A DNA stretch of 30,536 bases, from the NCBI RefSeq assembly GCF_000388065.1, contig NW_009242981.1, positions 44,905 through 75,440 on the forward strand, read 5' to 3'. The DNA comes from Fonticula alba (lineage: Eukaryota; Opisthokonta; Rotosphaerida; Fonticulaceae). A program made the translations under genes and the position numbers. Positions within the stretch are counted from its first letter, which is position 1. The number at the start of each line of letters is the position of its first letter. A model generated the notes under the pieces. The model worked only from the letters and a program-made list of their open reading frames with translations. It did no database searches and had not been told where the DNA came from. Positions 11,377 through 22,224 of this stretch are shown here, piece by piece.

Positions 11377-11492
11377 GGTCACAGGCTGGGACGGGGCACA
11401 GAGCAAAAAAGCTACGGGAGAGACGGAGACAGGGGAGGATGGCAGGGGCCGGATGGTTTCCCCTCGGTCCGAGCGGCTCCGCGCCTCGGGGG

Positions 11493-11503
11493 CCTTTTAT
11501 ACC
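11493..11503 (-). promoter_or_regulatory. TATA box of the small Lys/Pro-repeat gene
   Basis: The minus strand reads GGTATAAAAGG. It lies about 120-125 bases before the ATG at 11376, with GC-rich then CT-rich leader sequence between. The match to the eukaryotic TATA consensus is exact and stands out in DNA this rich in GC. Confidence 0.65.
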
Positions 11504-13130
11504 CGGCGCCTGGCCGCGACGCCGGCGCGCTTCCCACCACCGGGGTGCGCGGCTCCCACTGCCCCCGGGCCAGGGGCGCCGGCCTCCTCCGGCACGGGCA
11601 TCCGCCCCGGGCGGTCTCTCGCCCCTGGGGCAAGCGGGCTCGCCAGGTCGGCAAGCAGCAGCCCCCCGCCCCCGCTCGGTCTTCCGGGCCGCCGCACGGT
11701 CCATCCTCTTCCCCCGCCGCAGCCACGGCACCTTGGCTGTGGACGCGCGCCCCGGCCCGGCCGGGTCCAGGGCACCGGGAAGGGCATCCCCCTGCTCCCG
11801 GCACCCGCCGCCGCCCGCCTCGCCGGCCATCGCCCTGCCCCCTTGGGCTCTCGCGCCGTGCGATGCCCCCGGCCGGCCCGGGCCTGCCCCCTGGAAGGCC
11901 CTCGGTCGCCTCCCTGCGCCTTTCTCGAAGGACAGTCCCATCGAACGGACGGCTTCGCCCGGCTAGCGTGCCAAGTTGCCGGGTCTCCGTGCTCGCCCGC
12001 CGGGCCGGCCGTCTGTTCGTCCGCTCACTGCGCCCCCCTCGCCGGCCCGGCCTCCAGACCCACGGCCCTCGGACGCCGGGCGAGGGCTCTTCACAACATG
12101 CGCATCATGCCGACACCCGGCCGACATGCTCGCCCTCCAGCAACACCGGCACCGGGCGGCCCCTCCCGGCAGCCGCTCCCCTCGCCCGCGCCGAGTTCCC
12201 ACCCCGCCGCCCAAGCCTCCGAGGGGGGCCCCGCTCGGCCGATCACACGGCACATGGCGCCCCGGCCGCGCCACGGACCCCGCGCCGCCACCCACCCGAC
12301 CGACGCCGTACCCATCACCCATCCCGCGGCACTCGGGGCCATCCCACGCGCCCGGCCCAACAGGCCTCCCCTCTGGCCCCGCATCGGCCATCCCCTGCCC
12401 CGGCGCCTCCCTCGGACGCGGGCCGCCGGTCCCCGTCCCCGATGGACATGCACAACATCCCCCCCCCCCCCCCCCCCGCGCACGGGGCAGAGCCCCAAAA
12501 AAAAGGAAACAACAAACAGGCTAATCTAGTTTGCAGATCCCCCCGGAGGAGTGGCCCATGTTTGTTTTCTTTTCTTCTCCCAACGACCCCTTGTCCCCCT
12601 TGCCCCCCTTGCCCCCCTTGCCCTGTGCCCCACTCGCGCGCGCGCGAACTCCCAGGTGGAACACCCAACTGCGCCGGAAATCGGGGTGGTCGTGATCTCC
12701 ATGCCATGCGCGTGGTTCCGCTGGTATCACGAGGTCACCGGACTGCCATCGGGTGGTTTGCGTCCCTCGCATCGAGGCCACTCGACGTGACACTCTCATG
12801 CCCGCGAACCGCAGGCCGCGCCCCGGGGGCCGTGCCTATTGGCGCACGCATCCGCACTCCCGGACTGAGCAGGCAACAAGCACCGACGCTCGGTGCGCCA
12901 AATGGGGCAAGTTCCTCATGAGTGCGTGTTCGCCTTCGGCACGCCGGGGCGAGGGGGGGCGGGGGCAATGTACCCCGCTCCGGCCCAGGGGCCCCGCCGT
13001 TCGCCTCCCCCAATCATGGCGGTTGCGTATTCGAAACTGCCGTGCGCCGGCGCGGCCCAGGAAGAAGAGCGGCCCCCGGCCCCGGGCGATGGGCCGCCGA
13101 AGGAAAAGCATATCGCACGCACGGTCCCCT
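11504..13130. other. Intergenic spacer, no gene identified
   Basis: Divergent spacer between the minus-strand small gene and the plus-strand gene at 13244. It is GC-rich with C homopolymers (about 12459-12477) and a short A-rich stretch at 12495-12530. A (CCCCTTG)-like array lies at 12588-12634. No exon chain was found. Confidence 0.55.
12588..12634. repeat. CCCCCTTG-type short tandem repeat
   Basis: Four to five units of CCCCCTTGC (one copy with TTGT) in a T/C-rich stretch of the spacer. Confidence 0.75.
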
Positions 13131-13213
13131 CGCCCTGTCCCTCCGCATCCCCCTGTCTCCCCTCCCTTCCTCGGTCTCCCCTCCCTTCCTCTGTCTTTCC
13201 CTCTCCCCCGCAC
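13131..13213 (+). promoter_or_regulatory. Pyrimidine-rich leader before the 13244 gene
   Basis: An almost pure C/T tract with repeated CTCCCCTCCCTTCCTC words ends about 30 bases before the ATG at 13244. Similar tracts precede the other starts in this window, so it may be part of the core promoter or 5' UTR. No TATA box was seen here. Confidence 0.4.
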
Positions 13214-13243
13214 CCAACGGCAAGCCGCCCTGCTTGGGCAAAC

Positions 13244-16200
13244 ATGGGCGTCTATGATATGCGACCTCTTATCTCGGGTGTCGGCCAGCTCGTCGATAAC
13301 CTCCCTCCCGGTGAGGGGGACCAACTGCGGGTCCTCCCGGTGGATCTCAGCAACTTCGTCTACGAGATCCAAAAGAGCAACTCCCTTTTCGTCGACCAGA
13401 CCCGTAGCATCTGCTTCGACGCGGATTTGGTCGTCCCCTTCCTAGATGTCCTGATCGATTGGCTTGCCGAACGCAAGGTGCGCCCTCTCCCCCTTCCACA
13501 CACCATCCTACCTGCCACACGTGCCCGTGTCTGACTCCCCCGAGAGGTGTGCCCTGTCCACGCTGCCGCGGGCCAAGGGAAGATCTACCCCATTTTCGTG
13601 GCCGATAGCCTGGCTTCCGAGAAGAAGGAGGACGCTTCGTTTAGGCGTTTCAAAGATAAAATCAGTTCCATGAACATGTACATCAGAGCGTACATGAACT
13701 TCCTCCAGCAGGGCGACGCCGCCCGGGCGGCCCAATGTCTGCGCGACCTGCCCCACCTGGATGAATGCCAGGTCGGCGAGTGCCCCCCCTCATGCACCTT
13801 CTCCGGAGGTAACCGCGAGACAAAGAGCTCCAGTGAATCTTCCGAAACTATTTTTCCCTTCCCCACGTACATCGGCTCGCCGGTCCTTTGGGACGCCATT
13901 TCCCATCACCTCAACACTCGTGCCCAGGAGCACCCGAACAAGCTGGCACTCATCGGAAGCTTCTTCGAGGCCGATGACCTCCTGGCTCTGCTGAGCCTCG
14001 CCTTTTCCGTGCCCATCCTCACGTACGTCCGCCCGAGGCCGCCGCAGTCCTTGCCAATGCCAACCGGCCCGTCCTCCACTGACACTCGCCTTCCCTTCGC
14101 GCTTTCCCACGGGCCGGCCGGCTCGTTGGCCACCACCAGTGGCGATTCCGACGCCTTCATCCAGGGCTACGGCCAGATCTCCTGCCGGTCGATCTTTCGC
14201 CGGCAATTCATCCTCACCCGCTCGGGGAAGGATTCCCGGTCCTTCGGGCCCTCCGATACCTACTCGCAGCCGGTTCCCCACAAGTTGATGCTGTCCCGCC
14301 ATGTGGCCGAGCAACTGCACACCACCGGTGCGTTGCGCGCCTTCGCACACGGCTGTGCCATTTTCCTCCTCCCCATTCTCGCCCCTGCCCCCCGTCCTCC
14401 CGGCCCCCGGTCGCCATGCCAAGCAGCTGGCATCACCTCCTCAAGCCCTTGCCCCCCTCTGCCATCCGGAGCAGCAGCGGAACCCGGGCCCGAGAGAGGG
14501 GCCAAGCAAAACTCCCCACAGCTCCGTCTACTTACCATCCATTCTGCCACACGACAAACCCAGTCACCAAGCTTGCCTGGCTGCCTCTGATCCATGGATC
14601 GGATCTCGTCGACGCGAGGACCTTCCTCCGAGACTTCCTCCCGGTTGATGTGTCATCAGATGTACACATTTCCCGGTATTTCAACGAGGTTGCTCTTCAT
14701 TTGGAGTCCATAAAGGAGACGAACTCCACACCCCCCGCGAGCCGCTCAGCCCGACACAGGCCGGGTGGCAAGAACAATAACAAATCGAATCCCGTGAAGC
14801 ATCTCGGTTTGGAGGATGTTCGCCGGCTGCTCGCCGCCCTGCCGGAGCCGGCCGAAGTCCGCGCGTGCCATGCATCCCCGTCTGATAGAGGCCCGCCTGC
14901 ACCTGTCGAGCCGCCGGCCACATGGCGTACCAATCGCGGTCTCCTTGCCAAGACTGTCCAGAATCTCGACCTGTCCAGCAATCCCGTCCTCCGTATGCTG
15001 CGAAGCCACCAGTCCGACCTGGACACCCTGCGCGGCAAGCTATATCCCCCGGTCGAGAGGGGGTCCCTGAAGTACATCCATGATAGTGTGCTCCTCTGCC
15101 TTGGCCTGCTCGATGCCTCCCTCCAGGACTCGCCCAAGGCTCCGACGTGGGCCTTTGCCGAGGAGCTGATCACCTATCTTGCCACGAATCGCGTCGCTCG
15201 CCCGGAAAGGCCATGGTGTATTTTTGCTCGCCGTCCTCCACCGTCGGTCGTTCCTTCACCCCCGTCGTCTTCCTTGCACCAGCGAGCACGTCGCCCACGC
15301 CTGCCCTCGGGTCGGGCAGCACTCTCATCCCGTCGCCTCGCCGCCGGGTCGGAGAACGCCGCCGGGTCTCCGGCGGAATCCGGCCCAGCCGAAGAGTCGC
15401 CGGCCTCGGCCATCTCGGACGCCCCTTCGTGCCAATGCCTCAATGCCCTGCACCTGACCCAGGCTCTGCTCCAGCAGTTCACCTACCTGTCCATCTACCA
15501 CATGGCCTTCTCCTCGGCTCATGCCAGGGTCACCCAGGGTCCGCCCCTGCGGGCTGTCGCCAAATACCTGAAAAATTTGCATGGCTGGGACTATGTCATC
15601 AACGAGAGTCTCTCGCTCCTGCCTCACATCACCCATAGCACGAGAACCACCATTTGGGAGCCCGTCCGACAGGCGCGTTTCCTGATGTGTGCTTTGGCAG
15701 TCTCGGAATCGGCCGCGCGCCCCGGATTCGTCAGTATCAATGGCATGAACCACAACTACTACGGGCCCCTCATCTATCAACGCTCTCAAGAGCCAAACGG
15801 GACCCCTTTGCCAGCAGATGCCCCCTCGGACGGTGGCATTCCGCGGCGCGAAGCCAACCCGGATCCGGTGACATCGCTCCCCGCCATGCAGGGCGACTCG
15901 CCTTCCCAGGACAAACGAGAAACGGCGCTTAGATTCAACATCGTGCCACATGCCTCCCGTGTCTTGCCGCTGCTGAAAAAGGTGGACCGTGCCCTGGGGT
16001 CGGCCGATCCCAACATGGATACCATCAGTCCCATACTCCTGGCTGTCATCCTGGCCAGCACCGGCGCCCGCTTCGCTCGGACATCCCATCGCCCCGGGGA
16101 GAAACCCACGACAGCCACTTCCTCCCTCCATCGGGCAAGAGAAGCCCCCTTGGATGTTCCCCACTCTCCCTTCTATTACCGGGAGGAGGAATGCCTCAGG

Positions 16201-16674
16201 CGCCTGGATGCCTTGCTCGCCGCGCCTGGCCAGTGGCCCCCTGGCGCCTTCGACAACATGGGCATGGACAAGCACGAAATTAAAGCCGCCAAAAGGGCCC
16301 TGTCCAACCCTGGGGACACTGGCAATCTCGAGGAGACCATCCGCTGGGCTTTGAGGCAGATGGAGGAGGCGTTCATCGGAGCCCAGACCCCCCCGATGGA
16401 TCTCCTGACACCTGCCGGCCTGACTGGCTGGCTGGAATTGACCCACACCGTGGACCCCCCATCGGCCGAGGATGCCATCCAAAGATTCAACACCTTTTCC
16501 TTGGGCCAGGCGGTCATCTGCTCCTGGCTCGATGCCTTCTCGGCTCTCTCGGGGCGCCGCGACGCGCTGCTGCGTCTCCAGCACAGCCCTCCCAAGAGCG
16601 ACATCTGCCTTCGCCCGGCCGAGTGCCGGGTTGCCATCTTCCTCCTCGGCATCCTTGCCAACATGTCTCTCTGA
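13244..16674 (+). CDS. Large helical protein of unknown function (1,016 residues)
   Basis: Exons 13244-13477, 13547-14022, 14140-14327 and 14522-16674 join into one frame ending at TGA 16672-16674. Introns start GTGCGC, GTACGT and GTGCGT; the second has a CTGAC branch-like site and the last two end CAG. The acceptor of intron 1 is the weakest call: exon 2 could instead begin at 13583, also in phase. Intron 2 is 117 bases and stop-free, so it could be retained. The ATG context is AAACATGG. There is no signal peptide or membrane segment. The sequence is leucine-rich and helical throughout (MYIRAYMNFLQQGDAARAAQ; ELITYLATN; LLQQFTYLSIYHMAF; VRQARFLMCALAVSES), with serine/proline-rich linkers near 15215-15420 and 15780-15900. 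This resembles helical-repeat scaffold subunits of large complexes, but I cannot name the family. Codon usage is less GC3-extreme than in the receptor genes. Confidence 0.8.
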
Positions 16675-18420
16675 TGGTGATACACCGGCTGGGCGCCTGG
16701 CTCGCCTTGTTTTTTGCGCACCCATATGCCGAGCCATGTTACCGTTCTGCTGCGTGTTCAGCCGGCTTCTCTCCGTCCCCCTTCTTTTTTCTCCCTCTTT
16801 CCCCCCCTTTCCTCCCCTCCTCCCGCTTTCCCCACTGCTTCCCCATACCCCGTGTAACCAGTGTGCGGGCTTGCTCCGTGCTTTCATCCAAGCAGCCCCT
16901 CAATATACCCCGTGCGTCGACCCTCTTTCGTGGCTCTGGTTGCTTCGCCCTTCGAGCGCACAACAGGAAGACACGGCCGGCAACCAGCCCGCTGTCGAGC
17001 ATGACGCTCCCGCCGGGCGGGCCTCCGCGCCTGCGCACTGGCGCCTGTTGCCCGGTGCTCGACACAGCAGATCGCCTGGCCGGCCCTTGCGGCGGGCCTC
17101 CAGCAGCCCATGCAGGGGCGGATATTTGGCATGGCAACTGCCCCCCGCCCAAGGGGCCCACATCACCACATGCCCTGCCCCGGGGGTCGATGGCCGCCGG
17201 GAGGGGCATCTCCTCGGGCACATGGCTGGCGGCCGTGCTCCGGCGGGCGGGGGCGCGGCAGGGGGGCAGCCCTGGCCGCAGCCCCATTCGCGGTGCGTCT
17301 CCCCCGGGACGGGCAGAGGGAAGCACGCCTGTTGGCAGTACCACAGCGAAAGTCCAGGCGCCCATGCGCGAGCGAGCAGGCTTGCGCCATCCGGGCACCG
17401 GCTCTCATCCAGCCGGCTGGGGGCTCCTCGGCCGCGGTGGCGCATGGGGCCAGCGCGCTACTGGCCGGTCCGCGGGCGCCCCGGCCATCTACCGCGCCAC
17501 GTGCAATGCCTGCAACTGCGCCACACGCATGCGCCTGCCCACGGCGCCCTGGGCGGACCCGCGCCCGGGGCGACAACCCACCAGGAGAAGGGCCCCCGGC
17601 CGCTCTCCGCTGAAGAGCCCCAATGCCCGGCTCGGGGCTGGTGGCCGGCGTCCCCCTGCCGGCCGTGCTACGCATGGCGACCGGCCCCCGGGGCACATAG
17701 CAACCGCCGTGGGGAATGGTCCGCAGAGCGAGCTGCATGTGGCGAGGGCGTCTTTCGCACGCGCGCCGGCCCTGCCGTGCATGCGCGCGGACTTGCCCCG
17801 AGGGGCCGGTGGTGGGTAGGGGGCGCCTCCTCCAGGAGTGGCCCAGAGCCAGGCCGCGGCCCAGCACCGGACACGGCGTCCCCGGTTCCGGCCATGGGGC
17901 GCCCAGGAAATGGGCCCCGCTTTCCCGGGCCCCTGGCGGCCCCGGCCGCCGTGGGTGCCGGGCTCGCCCGCGCGCGTCCATGGCACGGGCATGGTCCCCA
18001 GGGCACGACGGGACGCCGGCGCTCCAGGCCACGAGGGTGGCCTCCATCGGGCTGTGTGGCGGCCGGGGCGGGCTCGGGAACGCCTGTCGCCGCGTGGCGC
18101 CCTGCACGGCCCCGGGCCCGGGCTTCTCGCCGTGCCTGCCTCTCGCCATGCAGACCCTCGCTTCCGAGGGGCCACCGGACGACCAGGGCCCTGGCACAGC
18201 CGAAGCCGTGGCTCCGACGCCCGGCGCCGCAAGTCGCCTCCGTTGTCGGCCGGGCTTCTCACCGAGCCGACCCTCACGCGCCGTGTGCACATGCCCATGG
18301 GCGCGGATTTTCCGGAACCGGATGGGTCATTTTTTGGTTTTGTGCAGCGGCGGGCCTCCTCTATGCCGCGTCCCTGGGGCATGTGTCGCGGGCGGGGAGT
18401 CGGGCGAGGGGAAGCTGGAG
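16675..18420. other. Intergenic spacer, no gene identified
   Basis: After the 13244 gene comes a T-rich patch (TTGTTTTTTGC, about 16708) and a long pyrimidine tract (about 16765-16855). The remainder is GC-rich with long open frames on both strands that I read as compositional. Nothing is supported as a gene. Confidence 0.5.
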
Positions 18421-18423
18421 ATC

Positions 18424-18493
18424 GGGGGCGGGAGAGCGGGGGCGGGAGAGCGGGGGCGGGAGAGCGGGGGCGGGAGAGCGGGGGTGGGAGAGG
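18424..18493 (+). repeat. Five copies of a 14-base G-rich unit
   Basis: The unit GGGGGCGGGAGAGC is repeated four times exactly (18424, 18438, 18452, 18466) with a fifth near-copy at 18480. Each unit has G5 and G3 runs, so the plus strand could fold as a G-quadruplex. Confidence 0.9.
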
Positions 18494-18504
18494 GGCGGAG
18501 ATGA

Positions 18505-18722
18505 ATGAAGAGAGAGAGAGAGAGAGAGAGGAAGAGATAGGGAAAGAAAGAGAGAAAGAGAGAGGAAGAGATAGGGAAAGAGAGAGGAAGAGAGAGAAAG
18601 AGAGATAAAGAGAGAGGAAGAGAGAGAAAGAGAGATAAAGAGCAAGAGAGACACACACACACACACACACACACGCAGAGAGGGATAGAGGGGAAGGGAG
18701 AGAGAGACCGAGACAGAGAGAG
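18505..18722. repeat. Compound (GA)n / (CA)n microsatellite
   Basis: About 200 bases of GAGA with interspersed AGAGAGGAAGAGATAGGGAAAG-like longer units, interrupted by a pure (CA)n near 18651-18675, then more GA-rich sequence. It directly follows the 14-base G-rich array. Confidence 0.9.
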
Positions 18723-20565
18723 GCCGGGGGAGTGCGCAGGAAAAAGGCGCCAGTACGGCCTGCGGCGGGGAAGGCCGCGCCGCCGGCGAGCGATGGCACC
18801 CCGCTGGGAGGCGACGCATCGCAGGACCGGTCCGACCGACCCGGCTGCCCCGCTCGAGCAGCCGCCAAAAGGACCCTTTTTTATTTCTCCATCACTACCC
18901 CCAGTGTGCGACAGCCCCCCTCCGCCCCTCCGGCCCTGTGCCGAAGGGGCCGCCACCGCCGCTCGGCTGCCAGGCATGCTCGGTGCATTGAAATGGTCTG
19001 TCAGCCCCCTACGAGGGGGTGGACCTCTCCTCGCGCCCGCCCGCCGCACGAGGAGGGCCCCCCGGCGGCCCACGCCGGGGACGCCCTGCCGGCCCGAGCG
19101 GCCGCGTGCCGGGATGCGCACTGGCCCCGGGGCCCCTACCGCAGGAGGGGGGGGGGAGTATGACTTGCGACCATCGATCTTCCACGGGGCCACGCCGAAG
19201 TCGCCCGGGCGGGAGGTGGTCTTTCCCCCGGCGGCCGGGCCTCCCTTCGGATGCTCGGCCAGCCCTTTGCCGCGCGTGGCCCCGGGGCCGACACGGGCAC
19301 ACGCGACGCCACACGGCCGGGCCACGCCGGCCAGCACCCGGCCTCCGGCCGACCGGCGCCGCGCGGCGACAACCACCAAACGGGCCCTGGCCGGCGGGGA
19401 CACACCCTGGCAATGGCCTGCACCCCGGGCGCCCACACGCACGCTAGCCCCATTCGCCGGGGGCAAAAAAAAAAAAGAAGCCCACATCACTCGCGCATTG
19501 GCCCGGGGGCGGGGGAGCCACCGGGCGCGTGTCGACCGAGCGCCCCAGACGGAGAAGCGGAAATGCCGACGCCCGCGCAACGACCCACCCGGCCGCCCGG
19601 CAGGCCATATCCCCACCCGCCCTCGCCCCGCCGCAGCACTGATGCCCCCCGGTCCCGGACACGCCCCCGCCCCCCGGGGATGCCGGCGGATCATGCATCC
19701 GGGGGGCCGCCCGCCGGAAATCACAATTCCCGGAATGTCCCATTCCGCCCAATCGGGAAGTGACCGTGCTTTCGTGCCAACATCCCGTCCCTCCCGGCGT
19801 TTGCGCCGGCCGGAGACCCCGCCAGGCCCCTCGCCCAGGCCGGCAGGGGGGAGGGGGGAGCCGCGCCCAGGCCAGCACCCTCGCTCCCCCCGCCCCCTCG
19901 CACAAACACACAGGCGCTCAGCGTCGGACGCCCGGCTGGCTGCCTTGCCCCCAGCCAGCGACCTCCGCGCGGCCCCGGCATTTAGACCGAGCCGGGGGTC
20001 GCGGCGAAGACCCCGGCGTGGGGCCCGCCTCGCGGAAGGGCCCACCGCCCGCGAGGCCCCCTGCCGCACCCAGGCCCCCTGCCGCAACCAGGCCCCCGGT
20101 GCCTGGCCGCACGTGCCTTTCCCGAATCGGATGCGCGCCTGCCTCGATCCCTCCTGCGAGCCGCATGCCCCCGCCCCGCCTCGCGGAAAAAAGAGGGCAC
20201 ATGTCTTCGGCCTGTCCCACATGCCGCCCGCCCACCCTTCGCTGTGGTCGCCGTGGCTACCGTCCGCGGCGGCGACTCGCTCCAGCCAGCTGGGTCCGTC
20301 CGGACCCGGGTCGCCCCCCATCCGGCCCGGCCCAGCAGGACGCACCTGCGCGTGCGCTGTCCCCACTGCCCACCGCCCCCCGACCTCTCCCCGATCGCGG
20401 CAAAGACGAAGGTGTCCAGCGGATGGTCGGGTGCATTACATCGGCATGCCGACGGGCGGCAGGGGCCGGGCCGTCGGGCCCGGGCCGCCTGCTTGCATGC
20501 CGGTCGCGACGCACACCCGCAAGCGAAGGCATGCACGCGCGCGCGCGCGCGCGCCCCCCGGGGGC
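18723..20565. other. Intergenic spacer, no gene identified
   Basis: GC-rich sequence with chance open frames up to 780 codons. It includes a poly-A run near 19466-19477 and ends with an alternating CG tract beside the next gene. A minus-strand AATAAA occurs at about 18883-18888, but it is some 1.7 kb beyond the stop at 20566, too far to assign. Confidence 0.5.
20534..20554. repeat. (CG)n alternating tract
   Basis: About ten CG dinucleotides in a row, 12-30 bases past the stop codon of the minus-strand gene at 20566. Alternating purine-pyrimidine CG is the classical left-handed Z-DNA former. Confidence 0.85.
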
Positions 20566-21116
20566 TCACAGGCCCAGGGACAGGACCGCCGCCAGGAGCA
20601 CGCCCAGGGCGCCGGCAATGCCAGCCGCGCGGTACCCCGCCAGCGACCCGGCCGAGTTGCAGACGAAGGGCGGCTGAGTAACCACGATCTGGGCTCCGTA
20701 CGATGTGCCATCGATCACCTGGCACGAGGTCTTGTGGGCCATCATCGTATTGTCGCAGAAGGTTCGGTCGCCGCAGTTCATGATGTCGAAATACCGGTGG
20801 GTGCAGGATTCGGCGCACAGGAGATCCGGGAAGGAGCTGCACTCCTCGCCGAACTTGTTCAGCAGCCGGGTCTGCTCGTCCGAGAAGCACTCGACCCGGG
20901 CCGCGGCCACGGACACTGCCCGGGCCCAGGCCGAGCCAGCACCACGGGCGGAGGTCGACCGACAAGCGAAAGTCAGCACGCACGCACACCAAGGGCCCTC
21001 GGCGGGGGGAGGGGGCAGCGCCACGCCCGCCCGGGGGAGAACGTACCGGCAAGCGCCGCCAGGAGGAGCAGCCCCAGCAGGAGGGACGGCCGCGGACGAG
21101 GCATGACTGGGGGCAT
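20566..21116 (-). CDS. Small secreted eight-cysteine protein, probably GPI-anchored
   Basis: Exon 1 is 21047-21116, exon 2 is 20566-20915; the 131-base intron starts GTACGT, ends GGGCAG and is phase 1. The product is 139 residues. The start at 21116 has the context CACCATG; a second in-frame ATG at 21104 would only shorten the N-terminus. Residues 5-28 form a signal peptide (PRPRPSLLLGLLLLAALA). The mature part has eight cysteines spaced C-x15-C-x7-C-x3-C-x9-C-x5-C-x10-C-x20-C. The C-terminus has small residues (NSAGS) followed by a hydrophobic end with no charged tail (AGIAGALGVLLAAVLSLGL), the layout of a GPI-attachment signal. Even cysteine number suggests four disulfides. The spacing does not match the CFEM pattern, and I do not recognise the family. 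A TATA box lies about 110 bases upstream. It probably sits on the outer cell surface. Confidence 0.82.
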
Positions 21117-21220
21117 GGTGGAAAGGGGGGAATAGCGACACGGGGATGGGGGCACGGGGGAGAGGCCACTACAGCGGGTTGCTGGCCGACCAGAGCACTG
21201 GCAAGCGTCGCCGGCCCTCC

Positions 21221-21230
21221 CCTTTTATAG
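21221..21230 (-). promoter_or_regulatory. TATA box of the eight-cysteine protein gene
   Basis: The minus strand reads CTATAAAAGG, about 110 bases before the ATG at 21116. The motif and its distance are nearly the same as for the small gene at 11065-11376. Confidence 0.68.
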
Positions 21231-21370
21231 GCCCCTCGGCGACTGTGTCGGGATGCGCGGCCTCGGCCCGGGCCAGCCGCCCGGCCGGCTGGTGCTCCGG
21301 CGGCGCCCGGTCTGCCCGTGTCCCTGGGCCAGGGGAAGACACACAGCCGGCTCCCGCACCGCTGGGCCGC

Positions 21371-21372
<2 letters not shown>

Positions 21373-21409
<37 letters not shown>
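21373..21409. repeat. Perfect (GA)n microsatellite
   Basis: Thirty-seven bases of uninterrupted GA, equal to (TC)n on the strand of the eight-cysteine gene, about 145 bases upstream of its TATA box. Confidence 0.92.
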
Positions 21410-21412
<3 letters not shown>

Positions 21413-21907
21413 CGGCCAGCTGGATGCGCAGGCTCTGCGCACCTCGCGCACACAGATCGCCCGTCGCCGCCCGGGAATCCGGCACACAGGCCACCGGCCA
21501 CGCCCGAGGGCCAGACCGAGGGGAGGGGACACGGGGGCTGCCCGTGTCCCTCGGCGTGGGAGCCGGGCATCTGTCGTGGCCCTGCGCGTCTGCCAACACG
21601 AGCCTTCCCCATCCGGCGGCCATGTTGGCATTTTTGCGCGGAGACGCAGAGGTCCCCACGCATTGACGGCCAGTAGCCAACGCGCGCTCCCCACAACATG
21701 CGCAAAGCACCCCCATCGCCCCGCCTCTCGGGGCTGAGCGGGCCCGGGGGGCGTTCTCGCGGCATGCCGACCGGCCGCCTGCGCCACACCCGCGCGGCAT
21801 GCGCCTGGTGTCCATGCGGCGCTCGGCATGCCGCTGCCTCTTGGCTCCGGAGCAGGACCGACCGAAGCAAGCGCCTCCCCGGGCCCGGTCCATTGTCTAG
21901 TTCGGGG

Positions 21908-21972
21908 ACCCATACATGCACATGCACGCACACATGCACACACACATGCACACACACATGCACGCACACATG

Positions 21973-22004
<32 letters not shown>

Positions 22005-22077
22005 TGCACACACACATGCACACACACATGCACACACACATGCACACACATGCACACACACACATGTACACACATAT
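21908..22077. repeat. CATGCACACA / (CA)n compound satellite
   Basis: About 170 bases of CA repeat broken at roughly regular intervals by ATG (units such as CATGCACACACA) with a pure (CA)n in the middle. The spacing of the ATG interruptions is about 12 bases. Confidence 0.9.
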
Positions 22078-22224
22078 AGTGCGGCGGCTGACGCCCAGCC
22101 GGCGCCCCACCGAAGCCCAGGCACCCCAAAGTGTGCGCCCGCAGGCAATCCCAGCCCCGACGTCGACCCCGCACCCGCCGCCAAAACGCCCCTGCCACCA
22201 GGCACCGAAAGATGCCAGGCACCG

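Noticed and set aside
10258-12921. Plus-strand open frame of 887 codons
   Set aside because: It reads antisense through the TATA-driven small gene and includes the repeat as a (GLGLGL) tract. No independent support.
14023-14139. Reading the 117-base segment as coding
   Set aside because: It is open and a multiple of three, but it begins GTACGT, has a CTGAC branch-like site and ends CACCAG, and its peptide is Pro/Ser-rich unlike the flanking helices. Treated as an intron, with retention possible.
18793-21135. Plus-strand open frame of 780 codons
   Set aside because: Low-complexity Pro/Arg content and antisense to the eight-cysteine gene, which has correct splice sites and motifs.
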